From Actinomycetota bacterium (GTDB lineage Bacteria; Actinomycetota; Actinomycetes; Actinomycetales; Microbacteriaceae): DNA of 12,779 bases. The position numbers and the translations under genes were made by a program. This document shows, piece after piece, positions 1 through 6,075 of the stretch. The notes under the pieces are model-generated. The model saw nothing but the letters and a program-made list of their open reading frames with translations. It was not told the DNA's origin and searched no databases. Each line of letters opens with the position of its first letter. Within the stretch, counting starts at the first letter, position 1. The stretch lies in assembly GCA_009704605.1 (NCBI GenBank), contig WLDW01000012.1, forward strand, positions 1 to 12,779, read 5' to 3'.

Positions 1-698
1 GCCAGTGAGGAATATCTCAAAGCCATCGGCTTGGAATTTCCTTGAAGTTCGGGGCGAATGGAAAACAAGGCAATTAGGCCCCCAACCCAGATCACTATTC
101 CAACTAGGTGCATAAGCAAAGAGTTCACCGCTAGCGAGTGATTCTCTGTTCCCGCAGCGTGGCCAATAAGGGCTAGGGGAATCAAGCTAGCAAGCCCTAG
201 AGTTGCCGTAAGGGCAGTTCCGGTAAGCGAGCTAACCATCAGTGCCAATGTTGCAATCGCGAGCGCGGCCAGAAGATTTAGCCCAAATGAAATACCCAGC
301 TCAATTTCGGTTGCATAAACCAGCAAGCCCTGGCTAAAGCTGGGCTCTAACGAAAAGCTTGCTCCAGATACCGAGATGAAGCTCAGTAGAAAGTGTGCGG
401 AGCCAATAAGTACCCAAGCGGCAGCAGATATAGCCGACAAGTTCAAGAGCTTGCGTAAAACTGCGGATTTATCGTTGGCCGCGAAGGCCGCCAAAACCAT
501 TGTCCCGATGGCCATAGCCATCGCTAGATTCATAAGGCCTTTAGCTATTGGGGTGCCAAAGCGAACTATTGGACCTGGATCAGAAAACTGCAGTGGATCA
601 GCGCCGCCGCCTAAAACAAGGCCGAACATGATTGCAACCAACAGGCCAGAGATAGCAACCAAGTTGGCAGCTAGAAAGCGGTTTTGAAGTAAGGTCAC
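1..698 (-). CDS. CopD-type copper-resistance / CtaG-like membrane protein, C-terminus cut by window edge
   Basis: The minus-strand frame is open from a GTG start at 698 to base 1, giving 232 complete residues with no stop. The protein is almost wholly hydrophobic, with about six membrane segments. Residues about 179-209 carry the CopD signature: a GH pair (His180), His187, and a MHLVGIVIWVGGL segment with His197. The last visible residues (RYSSL) match the RFSTLALW region of actinobacterial proteins that fuse an N-terminal CopD domain to a C-terminal CtaG-type cytochrome oxidase assembly domain (about 650 residues). The missing part probably holds that second domain; this is inference. The expected role is copper handling across the membrane, perhaps for cytochrome oxidase. 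The GTG overlaps the TGA of the upstream methyltransferase-like gene by four bases (GTGA), so translation is probably coupled. An AAAAGG lies immediately before the start, too close for a normal ribosome site. Confidence 0.8.
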   Translation of the reverse strand, partial: MTLLQNRFLAANLVAISGLLVAIMFGLVLGGGADPLQFSDPGPIVRFGTPIAKGLMNLAMAMAIGTMVLAAFAANDKSAVLRKLLNLSAISAAAWVLIGSAHFLLSFISVSGASFSLEPSFSQGLLVYATEIELGISFGLNLLAALAIATLALMVSSLTGTALTATLGLASLIPLALIGHAAGTENHSLAVNSLLMHLVGIVIWVGGLIALFSIRPELQGNSKPMALRYSSL

Positions 699-1159
699 CT
701 TTTAAGCTTAGGTAAAAACCTGCCGGTTTTTTCCGCATAGCTTGCGTAGTCAACGTATCTTGCGCGAAGTAGTTGCTCTTCGAAAGATGCCTTGTAATTC
801 AGCAGAACTACAAGGGCTATGAAAAACAACATGTGCGGAAACAAGCCACCGCTTAGGGCCATAGCCAAACCAATAGCTAGCACGCCCGTGTAAATGGGGT
901 GCCTAGCAAATCGATACAAACCATCAGTAACTAACTCGCCTTGTTTTGCTGGAACTGGATGGGCAGTAAGCGATTTTCCAAGAGCCAAGAAAGAAAGCCC
1001 AAGAATCACAACCCCCATAGCAATAAGCACAGCAATAGCGATAGTTACCGTGAGAGTAAAGAGCCCGTAGTTGATTGAGTTTGATGGGTAGAAAATCAGC
1101 AACCCAAGCAGGATGAATTGGCCAATAACCAAGAGGTTGCCTTTTAGCGAGTTGTTCAT
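695..1159 (-). CDS. Isoprenylcysteine carboxyl methyltransferase family (ICMT/NnrU-like) membrane protein
   Basis: This is a 154-residue integral membrane protein. Hydrophobic segments lie at about 7-24, 33-60 and 95-121. Residues about 77-94 read LVTDGLYRFARHPIYTG, the conserved GxYxxxRHPxYxG motif of the ICMT/PEMT fold that binds S-adenosylmethionine. A C-terminal block of E, R, Y and FLP residues (about 127-151) is the usual second half of this motif. Length is normal for the bacterial family, most members of which have no proven substrate; a lipid or small-molecule methyl acceptor is more likely than prenylated protein. The stop overlaps the GTG of the CopD-type gene by four bases, so the two form a unit. 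The start lies 27 bases past the HU terminator, so the gene needs read-through or a promoter inside that hairpin region; only a weak AAAGG precedes the ATG. Confidence 0.8.
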   Translation of the reverse strand: MNNSLKGNLLVIGQFILLGLLIFYPSNSINYGLFTLTVTIAIAVLIAMGVVILGLSFLALGKSLTAHPVPAKQGELVTDGLYRFARHPIYTGVLAIGLAMALSGGLFPHMLFFIALVVLLNYKASFEEQLLRARYVDYASYAEKTGRFLPKLKR

Positions 1160-1185
1160 TGCCTAGCCTTTTGATTGAAAGTAAT

Positions 1186-1219
1186 GAAAAAGGCACCGAC
1201 CGAAGCCGATGCCTTTTTC
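1186..1219 (-). terminator. Rho-independent terminator of the HU gene, with cUUCGg tetraloop
   Basis: Read in the HU direction, an A tract is followed by GGCATCGGC, the loop TTCG, GTCGGTGCC and five T residues. The stem is nine pairs (two G-U wobbles), extended by five A-U pairs, and capped by the very stable C(UUCG)G tetraloop. It begins 15 bases past the HU stop. Because the flanks are AAAAA and TTTTT it could also act on the opposite strand, but no plus-strand gene ends here. Confidence 0.9.
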
Positions 1220-1233
1220 TTCAAGAATGTAAG

Positions 1234-1506
1234 TTACTTGACTGAAGCCTTTAGCTTGGAACCTGCAGATACCTTTACGGTGTTTGAGGCTGCAATCTGG
1301 ATTGTTGCACCAGTCTGTGGGTTACGGCCCGCACGTGCTGCACGGAAGCCCTTCTCTACTGATAGCCAACCTGGGATGGTCACTTTGGTGCCCTTCCTGA
1401 TTTCCTTGGCAATAGTGTCAAACATTGCGTCAACAATGCGGTTTACGGCAGCCTGTGACTCGCCAGTGCTATCTGCGATTGCAGCTACTAGTTCGCTCTT
1501 GTTCAT
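1234..1506 (-). CDS. hup: DNA-binding protein HU
   Basis: A 90-residue histone-like nucleoid protein that binds and bends DNA as a dimer. The N-terminal helices (MNKSELVAAIA, residues 1-38) form the dimer body, KVTIPGWLSVEKG starts the beta saddle, and the DNA-grasping arm holds RAARAGRNPQTG, with Arg61-Asn62-Pro63 as the intercalating tip. The C-terminus ends NTVKVSAGSKLKASVK, as in short actinobacterial HU, without the long Lys/Ala-rich tail of mycobacterial HupB. The frame is open upstream to 1551, but the start at 1506 is chosen because AGGAGGA sits four bases before it and the family begins at MNKSEL. It lies downstream of rpsN after 108 bases and ends in its own strong terminator, so it probably has a separate promoter. 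Confidence 0.96.
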   Translation of the reverse strand: MNKSELVAAIADSTGESQAAVNRIVDAMFDTIAKEIRKGTKVTIPGWLSVEKGFRAARAGRNPQTGATIQIAASNTVKVSAGSKLKASVK

Positions 1507-1510
1507 GTGG

Positions 1511-1517
1511 TCCTCCT
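1511..1517 (-). promoter_or_regulatory. Strong ribosome binding site of HU
   Basis: AGGAGGA on the minus strand, spaced CCAC from the ATG at 1506. It decides the HU start against a longer open frame reaching 1551. Confidence 0.85.
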
Positions 1518-1549
1518 GGACGATCTCTACGTGACTTGATGTCCGAATC

Positions 1550-1555
1550 AATCTA
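1550..1555 (-). promoter_or_regulatory. Possible -10 element of the HU promoter
   Basis: TAGATT on the minus strand is the same hexamer found at the znuA promoter and fits the actinobacterial TAnnnT pattern. It would give a leader of about 35-40 bases with the strong ribosome site. No good -35 is visible 16-18 bases upstream, so this is weak. Confidence 0.25.
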
Positions 1556-1614
1556 ACGGCGGCCTATTGGCCTGGACCCTTTATTTCGAGACGGCGTGTT
1601 GCTATGGCTAAAAA

Positions 1615-1920
1615 CTACCAGCTGGACTTGGTAATGCCTGGCAACTCGCCTCGGTGCGCCATATCGCGGAATCTGATGCGGGAAACGCCAAATTTGGCCA
1701 AAACTCCCCTGGATCTTCCGTCGATTGAGTCGCGGTTACGAAGTCTTACCGGGGAAGCGTTCCTTGGAAGCTTCTGCAGTCCTAGGCGAGCTTCCTCGCG
1801 CTGGGCATCGGTGGAATTAGGGTCTACTAGGGCCTTTTTCAGGGCTAGACGCTGCTCGGCGTAGCGCTCGACCACGATCTTGCGCTGCTCGTTACGGGCA
1901 ATCTTGCTTTTCTTGGCCAT
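1615..1920 (-). CDS. rpsN: 30S ribosomal protein S14, zinc-independent long form
   Basis: A 101-residue uS14. The basic N-terminus ([14 protein letters not shown]) is followed by a helical insert, then the conserved [14 protein letters not shown] block and the C-terminal signature [19 protein letters not shown]. It contains no cysteine at all, so it is the long form without the CxxC-CxxC zinc ribbon of the short (about 61-residue) S14. It assembles into the 30S head near the decoding region. The ATG is two bases after the rpmG stop, with GAGGAG inside the rpmG tail as ribosome site, so it is co-transcribed with rpmB and rpmG. Confidence 0.96.
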   Translation of the reverse strand: MAKKSKIARNEQRKIVVERYAEQRLALKKALVDPNSTDAQREEARLGLQKLPRNASPVRLRNRDSIDGRSRGVLAKFGVSRIRFRDMAHRGELPGITKSSW

Positions 1921-1922
1921 TT

Positions 1923-2090
1923 TTAGCGCTCCTCGCGAAATTCGACGTGCTTGCGCACAACAGGGTCATACTTTTTCAAAGTAATGCGGTCTGGGTCATT
2001 ACGACGGTTCTTCTTGGTGACATAGGTGTATCCGGTGCCAGCAGTTGAACGCATCTTGATGATTGGACGGATGTCCTTTTCTTTGGCCAT
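1923..2090 (-). CDS. rpmG: 50S ribosomal protein L33, zinc-independent form
   Basis: A 55-residue bL33 starting [20 protein letters not shown] and ending [14 protein letters not shown]. The positions that hold two CxxC pairs in the zinc-binding form are occupied by other residues ([16 protein letters not shown]), so it needs no zinc. The frame is open to 2159 but the family start is at 2090, preceded by AAGGA that overlaps the rpmB stop codon. It sits between rpmB (10-base gap) and rpsN (2-base gap) in one operon. Confidence 0.96.
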   Translation of the reverse strand: MAKEKDIRPIIKMRSTAGTGYTYVTKKNRRNDPDRITLKKYDPVVRKHVEFREER

Positions 2091-2100
2091 TGAGCTGTCC

Positions 2101-2337
2101 TTAGATCTTCTCGCCGCGGGCAAGGATTTCGCTAACCACAGACTCGATGCCACGGGCATCGATGACCTTGATTCCGCGAGCGGATAGTTGCAAAGTTACG
2201 TTTCTCTTTAGAGAAGGAACGAAGTAAGTCTTCTTCTGGATGTTTGGGTTAAAGCGGCGCTTGGTCTTGTTCTGAGCGTGCGAAACGGCATGGCCAAACT
2301 GTGGTTTGGTCTCAGTTACCTGGCAGTAAGCTGCCAT
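2101..2337 (-). CDS. rpmB: 50S ribosomal protein L28, zinc-independent form
   Basis: A 78-residue bL28 beginning [20 protein letters not shown]. The zinc-binding form has paired CxxC motifs; here only Cys5 remains (CQVT), which marks the zinc-free type. The rest ([13 protein letters not shown], then the [19 protein letters not shown] segment) is standard L28. It is the first gene of rpmB-rpmG-rpsN. AGGAGG five bases before the ATG gives a strong start. The leader carries an inverted repeat and a plausible promoter, described separately. Confidence 0.96.
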   Translation of the reverse strand: MAAYCQVTETKPQFGHAVSHAQNKTKRRFNPNIQKKTYFVPSLKRNVTLQLSARGIKVIDARGIESVVSEILARGEKI

Positions 2338-2342
2338 TTGTT

Positions 2343-2348
2343 CCTCCT
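2343..2348 (-). promoter_or_regulatory. Ribosome binding site of rpmB
   Basis: A perfect AGGAGG on the minus strand, spaced AACAA from the rpmB ATG at 2337. Confidence 0.85.
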
Positions 2349-2402
2349 ACTGGGCAAAACAAGCCAAAATCAAGAAAATTTGCTTGAAAGCTTTTATTTG
2401 AT

Positions 2403-2422
2403 TTGTGAATAAACCCTCACAA
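2403..2422 (-). repeat. Inverted repeat in the rpmB leader (TTGTGA-N8-TCACAA)
   Basis: Two perfect six-base arms are separated by eight bases. If the promoter at 2431-2460 is right, the repeat starts one or two bases into the transcript and would fold as a 5'-end hairpin. It could instead be an operator. The arms resemble a CRP half-site (TGTGA), but the spacing is eight rather than six, so it is not called a CRP site. Confidence 0.5.
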
Positions 2423-2430
2423 CTCATGCC

Positions 2431-2460
2431 AGTCTAGGCCAATTTCTGACCTGTTTGCAA
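2431..2460 (-). promoter_or_regulatory. Candidate promoter of rpmB-rpmG-rpsN
   Basis: On the minus strand TTGCAA (2455-2460) is followed after 18 bases by TAGACT (2431-2436). Both match the consensus at four of six positions. Transcription would begin near 2424, giving a leader of about 87 bases. No Zur-type ATGATTATCAT palindrome is seen in this 137-base gap. Confidence 0.4.
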
Positions 2461-2474
2461 CTTTTTTCTAAGGT

Positions 2475-3962
2475 CTAGAGCCCTGATCTAGGTCCTGAGG
2501 CCGTGATCTGGGTGAGTAGCTTTTGCCAAGAATGAAGGGTTATGTCGGGCCCAGCCGATTTGGCCCATTTGACCGCCTCGATCGAGAGTTTTGAGGCAAG
2601 CTTTGGGTCCCCAAGGACTGAGGTTATGGCACCAGCCAGGGCATCAATGTCGCCACTTGGCACCAAGAGCCCAGAGTGCCCATCGGAAATCATTTCTGGT
2701 GGTCCGTACGAGATCTCATAAGAAATCGATGGGCAGCCAAGAGCCATGGCCTCTGCGATGGCCAGGGACTGGCCCTCGTAGCTGCTTGTAAGGATATGAC
2801 AAATAGCTGTGCGAGCTTGCTCGCGCGCATTTTCCAGGTAGCCGTGCAAGGTGACTTTATCTTCGAGCCCAACTGAGCCAATCAGCTCTTGGAGTTGATC
2901 TTTTTCTGGCCCGTCACCGTAAATATCTAACTTGGCTTCGGGAAGTGATTGAACAACCTTCTGCCAAGCCCTAATCGCATGATCAACTCTTTTCACAGAA
3001 ACAAGGCGCGTGATCATGATTGCGCGAAGCGGCTTCATGGAATTTCCGCTGGCAATTGCATCCAAAATGCTTTCTGAATCTGCCGGAATAGTTGGCGGGT
3101 TTGGAATCACAAAACTTACCATCTCTGTTTTACCTAAGCGCTTTTCAACATCCAAGCTCTGTTGCTCGCTCAACCAAACCACGGCGTCGTATTTGTGCGC
3201 AGCACTAAGCCATTCGCTCCAGATTTTATCCATCGGGCTGTCCCAGTTATGCGGAGCTTGGGTATGTGAGCTATGAACGGTGTGAACTAGGTAGACACCT
3301 TCGTAACCAAGAAATAGCTCACCGACTTGCCTAGCTTCAGCAATTGCAACAATTGGAGCAACGGGATTTAGTTCACGAGTTTGCGAAACTACAACATCCC
3401 ACCAAGCCCGATACAAAGCGCCAAAACCAGCAAGGCCGCCAACGCGAGTTTTGCTCTGATTGTTTTCAGCGGCTTCGAACACATCGATAACTATCGGAGC
3501 TCGCCACCAATCAGCTTGCTCCAAAAACGGCAATCTAAAAAGCATCGAACCGCTGTTGTCGAAAAAGTCTGTATAAACAATTGCCCCGTCCGAGTTTCGC
3601 GAGACCTGTCGCCATGCAACACCTTGGTCATCAAGTTCAACTTCGTCAGCAACTACTTCTTTGTTGGGAGTTGTGTTTTCAAGCGATGGTTCTGCTGCCT
3701 TTCGAAGAACATCCGGTGATCTGCGAACTTCTTCAAGAAAGTTTCGAATTTTGGTTTTGTCAGTAGCTAACCCAATCTCGCGAAACTTGTCCAAGAAGGG
3801 CTGGTAGTTGGGATGAAGATCAACAGTCACAAGTGTCACCGGTAATCCAGAACTTGCCAGAAGTATTGCTCGTTGAAGAGTGGAAACGGTATGTCCACCG
3901 TCCAATCCAGGACGAAGCCGACTGGTCAATACAAGAACGGATGCGTCCGTAGTTTCCGACAT
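2475..3962 (-). CDS. GT4-family glycosyltransferase (TagE/TarM-like)
   Basis: A 495-residue cytosolic retaining glycosyltransferase of the GT-B fold. The N-terminal Rossmann half opens with SVLVLTSRLRPGLDGGHTVS (Gly-Gly acceptor loop near 22-23). The C-terminal donor half holds VIPNPP (285-290), MITRLVSVKR (316-325, with the phosphate-binding Arg319 and Lys324), LDIYGDGPEKDQL (345-357), and an E-x7-E motif at Glu396 and Glu404 within SSYEGQSLAIAEAMALG, then the SYEISYGPPEMI loop. The SYxxxYGPxE pattern and HGYLEN are shared with poly(glycerol-phosphate) or poly(ribitol-phosphate) sugar transferases (TagE, TarM), so an anionic cell-wall polymer or glycolipid is a fair guess for the acceptor. 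The stretch at about 60-155 is acidic and resembles nothing I recognise. It stands 68 bases after zur and may be read from the znu promoter; AGGA precedes the ATG by seven bases. Confidence 0.85.
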   Translation of the reverse strand: MSETTDASVLVLTSRLRPGLDGGHTVSTLQRAILLASSGLPVTLVTVDLHPNYQPFLDKFREIGLATDKTKIRNFLEEVRRSPDVLRKAAEPSLENTTPNKEVVADEVELDDQGVAWRQVSRNSDGAIVYTDFFDNSGSMLFRLPFLEQADWWRAPIVIDVFEAAENNQSKTRVGGLAGFGALYRAWWDVVVSQTRELNPVAPIVAIAEARQVGELFLGYEGVYLVHTVHSSHTQAPHNWDSPMDKIWSEWLSAAHKYDAVVWLSEQQSLDVEKRLGKTEMVSFVIPNPPTIPADSESILDAIASGNSMKPLRAIMITRLVSVKRVDHAIRAWQKVVQSLPEAKLDIYGDGPEKDQLQELIGSVGLEDKVTLHGYLENAREQARTAICHILTSSYEGQSLAIAEAMALGCPSISYEISYGPPEMISDGHSGLLVPSGDIDALAGAITSVLGDPKLASKLSIEAVKWAKSAGPDITLHSWQKLLTQITASGPRSGL

Positions 3963-4030
3963 GCTCGAATCCTAACAAACCTCAATAAGTTGCCGTATGA
4001 AAAGAAATTACTTGCGCGGGGTGATTGGAA

Positions 4031-4435
4031 CTACTTTGCAAGTTTCTTTCTACAACTAGAGCAGTCGCCAAAGATATCAATCACGTGACTCGAGTTGGAA
4101 AAACCGTGCTCTTTTGCAACCTGGTCAGCCCAGGATTCAAGTTTGTTCGCTTCGATTTCGACAGTCTTGCCGCAGTTTCGGCAAATCAAGTGATGGTGAT
4201 GTCCACCACCGCAGGCTCGATAAAGCATCTCGCCATCGGTTGACTGCAATGAGTCTGCTTCTCCGACAGAAACTAAATCACTTAGCGCACGGTAAACAGT
4301 TGCCAGACCAATTGCTGGGCCTTTGTCTTTGAGAGATGAATGTAATTGTTGCGCGGAACAAAAACCGGCAGATTCGGAAAGAGCTTCCTTGACGGCGGAT
4401 TTTTGCCAGGTGTTGCGCTTTATCCCTTGTGACAA
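4031..4435 (-). CDS. zur: Zinc uptake repressor Zur (FurB type)
   Basis: A 134-residue Fur-family repressor that binds DNA when zinc is loaded. The N-terminal winged helix (RNTWQKSAVKEAL to GLATVYRALSDLV) is followed by the dimer domain with YRACGGGHHHHLICRNCG. All zinc ligands described for Mycobacterium tuberculosis FurB are present, shifted by one: Asp61, Cys75, His80, His82 (regulatory site); Cys85, Cys88, Cys125, Cys128 (structural site); His79, His81, Glu100, His117 (third site). It is the last gene of znuA-znuC-znuB-zur, so it should repress itself. The start is TTG, placed directly after the znuB TAA in the same frame with no spacer; no ATG or GTG is available before the conserved RNTWQ. 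The near-certain identity rests on the ligand set and the operon. Confidence 0.95.
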   Translation of the reverse strand: MSQGIKRNTWQKSAVKEALSESAGFCSAQQLHSSLKDKGPAIGLATVYRALSDLVSVGEADSLQSTDGEMLYRACGGGHHHHLICRNCGKTVEIEANKLESWADQVAKEHGFSNSSHVIDIFGDCSSCRKKLAK

Positions 4436-5272
4436 TTACTTCACCGCTTTCCAAGACTTAGATTTTTCGATAACTCTGGCAACTAAATAGATTGCAAAAG
4501 ACAAAGTTGTAACGTACGGGCTAATTGGCAACCCGCCACCAAGGGCTAGCAATATTCCCCCCACTACAGATACCACCGCAAAGCTAACACTTAGAACAGG
4601 AACCAAAACTGGAGAGGAAGTTAGTCTAAGGGTGGCAGCAGCTGGTGTAACAAGCAAAGTCATTACAAGCAGTGCACCAACTACCTGGACTGATGCCGCA
4701 ACAGCTAAGGCAAGCAGCAGCATAAAAACAATTCCGAGCGTCTTGGTAGGTACCGCTCTAGCTTCAGCAACTTCCAGATCCAAGCTGGCAAAAGAAAGTG
4801 GTCGCCAGATAACTAGCAACGCGCTCACCACAACAACAGAGGTTGCGATCAGCCAGAATACTTGCGGGTCATCAACTGCAATAATCTGCCCGGTAAGCAA
4901 CCCAAACTTGTTGGCTGCTCTTCCTTCGTAGAGAGCAAGTGCCAGGATTCCAATTCCAAGACCAAATGGCATCAGCACGGCAATGATTGAGTTTCGATCC
5001 TTCGCCCGAGATCCCATGATGGCAATAATCACCGCGGCAACTATCGAGCCAAGTGTTGCACCGAGTGCAATGTTTAGTCCAAAGAGTAGAGCCAGCGCAG
5101 CGCCTGCAAAAGACAGTTCGCTAATGCCGTGGACCGCAAAAGACATATCTCTTGTCATTACGAAAACACCAATCAGTCCACCCATAAGTCCAAGTAGTGC
5201 ACCGGCAATAAGAGAGTTTTGAACCAGCGGAATTAGCTGATCGTAATCAGAGAAGTCAAATAATCTCTCCAT
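4436..5272 (-). CDS. znuB: Zinc ABC transporter, permease subunit
   Basis: An ABC-3 family membrane permease of about 278 residues with seven to nine hydrophobic segments. It opens LIPLVQNSLIAGALLGLMGGLIGVF in two parts typical of ZnuB/MntB, contains the cytoplasmic coupling region around the ISELSFAGAALALLFG and RAKDRNSII segments, and has the late GALLVMTLLVTPAAAT helix of the family. It forms the channel through which ZnuA-delivered zinc enters, powered by ZnuC. I place the start at ATG 5272, which overlaps the znuC stop by one base (TAATG) with GAGAAG eight bases upstream. A GTG nine bases earlier (5281) is possible but has no spaced ribosome site. The TAA abuts the zur TTG. Confidence 0.93.
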   Translation of the reverse strand: MERLFDFSDYDQLIPLVQNSLIAGALLGLMGGLIGVFVMTRDMSFAVHGISELSFAGAALALLFGLNIALGATLGSIVAAVIIAIMGSRAKDRNSIIAVLMPFGLGIGILALALYEGRAANKFGLLTGQIIAVDDPQVFWLIATSVVVVSALLVIWRPLSFASLDLEVAEARAVPTKTLGIVFMLLLALAVAASVQVVGALLVMTLLVTPAAATLRLTSSPVLVPVLSVSFAVVSVVGGILLALGGGLPISPYVTTLSFAIYLVARVIEKSKSWKAVK

Positions 5273-6072
5273 TAGATCCACTTCTCGTTCTCGTGATGAT
5301 CGTGGTTTGAAGAACCTAAAACTGCAATGCGTCCCTGGTTTCTGACTACATCGACGTCGCGACCGTAGAGCTTGGACAAAACATCGGATCTCAATACTTC
5401 ATCTGGAGTTCCAATTCGGAACTTGCCGTTAGCTAAATACAAGACTCTGTCGATGTAATCAAGAACCGGGTTCACATCATGTGTGACAAACAATACGGCA
5501 GCGCCACTTAGTTGGCGCTGCTCATTTATAAGCTCCGCCACCACAGACTGTTGCTTTAGATCAAGTGCGCTAAGTGGCTCATCCGCCAAGATCAACTTCG
5601 GCTTATCGATGACTGCTTGAGCAACTCGAATGCGCTGTAATTGCCCACCGGAAAGTTGACCTATTGGAGTATTAGCAATATCACTTGCTCCGACCATTTC
5701 CAAAACTTCCAAAATACGCTTATTTGTTTTTGAAGACGGCAGTGGCAAACCAAAGCGGTGACCATCAAGTCCCATTCGAAGTAGGTCTCTGGCGCGAAGT
5801 GGTAAACCGCTGTCAGCTTGGCGATGTTGGGGGATGTAGCCAACATTTCTAGACCCGTGGCGAACCGGTTCGCCAAATAGTTCAATCGATCCGGCAGATA
5901 AAGCAAGCTGTCCCAAAATTGCTTTTAGTAGCACTGTCTTTCCTGAAGCATTCGCTCCAATGACCGCGATGAACTCACCTGGATTTACGCTCAGATCTAG
6001 ATTGCTCCAAATTGCTTTTTCACTGAAAGCCAGGCTCGCGTTTTTGATTTCAAGGATTGGATTAGTTTGCAT
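5272..6072 (-). CDS. znuC: Zinc ABC transporter, ATPase subunit
   Basis: A 266-residue ABC ATPase driving zinc import. Walker A is GANASGKT (39-46), the Q-loop Gln82 lies in YIPQHRQ, the signature LSGGQLQR spans 140-147, Walker B is LILADEP (160-166, catalytic Glu165), the D-loop follows at SALD, and the H-loop is His198. The C-terminus ends with a small histidine cluster (NHDHHENE, 256-263), which may bind zinc and sense or buffer it; that is inference. The ATG is three bases after the znuA stop, and the stop overlaps the znuB ATG. Context with a Zur gene makes zinc more likely than manganese. Confidence 0.95.
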   Translation of the reverse strand: MQTNPILEIKNASLAFSEKAIWSNLDLSVNPGEFIAVIGANASGKTVLLKAILGQLALSAGSIELFGEPVRHGSRNVGYIPQHRQADSGLPLRARDLLRMGLDGHRFGLPLPSSKTNKRILEVLEMVGASDIANTPIGQLSGGQLQRIRVAQAVIDKPKLILADEPLSALDLKQQSVVAELINEQRQLSGAAVLFVTHDVNPVLDYIDRVLYLANGKFRIGTPDEVLRSDVLSKLYGRDVDVVRNQGRIAVLGSSNHDHHENEKWI

Positions 6073-6075
6073 TTA

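Noticed and set aside
376..687. Plus-strand 103-residue frame inside the CopD-type gene
   Set aside because: It is antisense to a clearly membrane-protein-like, motif-bearing frame and has no ribosome site or family likeness.
1507..1551. Fifteen extra residues at the HU N-terminus
   Set aside because: The strong AGGAGGA site is four bases before ATG 1506 and HU proteins begin at MNKSEL.
1560..1575. Terminator after rpsN (GGCC-AATA-GGCC hairpin)
   Set aside because: The stem is only four pairs and is followed by GC-rich sequence with no T run.
2091..2159. Longer L33 beginning inside rpmB
   Set aside because: L33 is 55 residues and begins MAKEKD; AAGGA precedes that ATG at 2090.
2403..2422. 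CRP-type site before rpmB
   Set aside because: TGTGA and TCACA are present but eight bases apart, while the CRP site needs six, and no CRP gene is in view.
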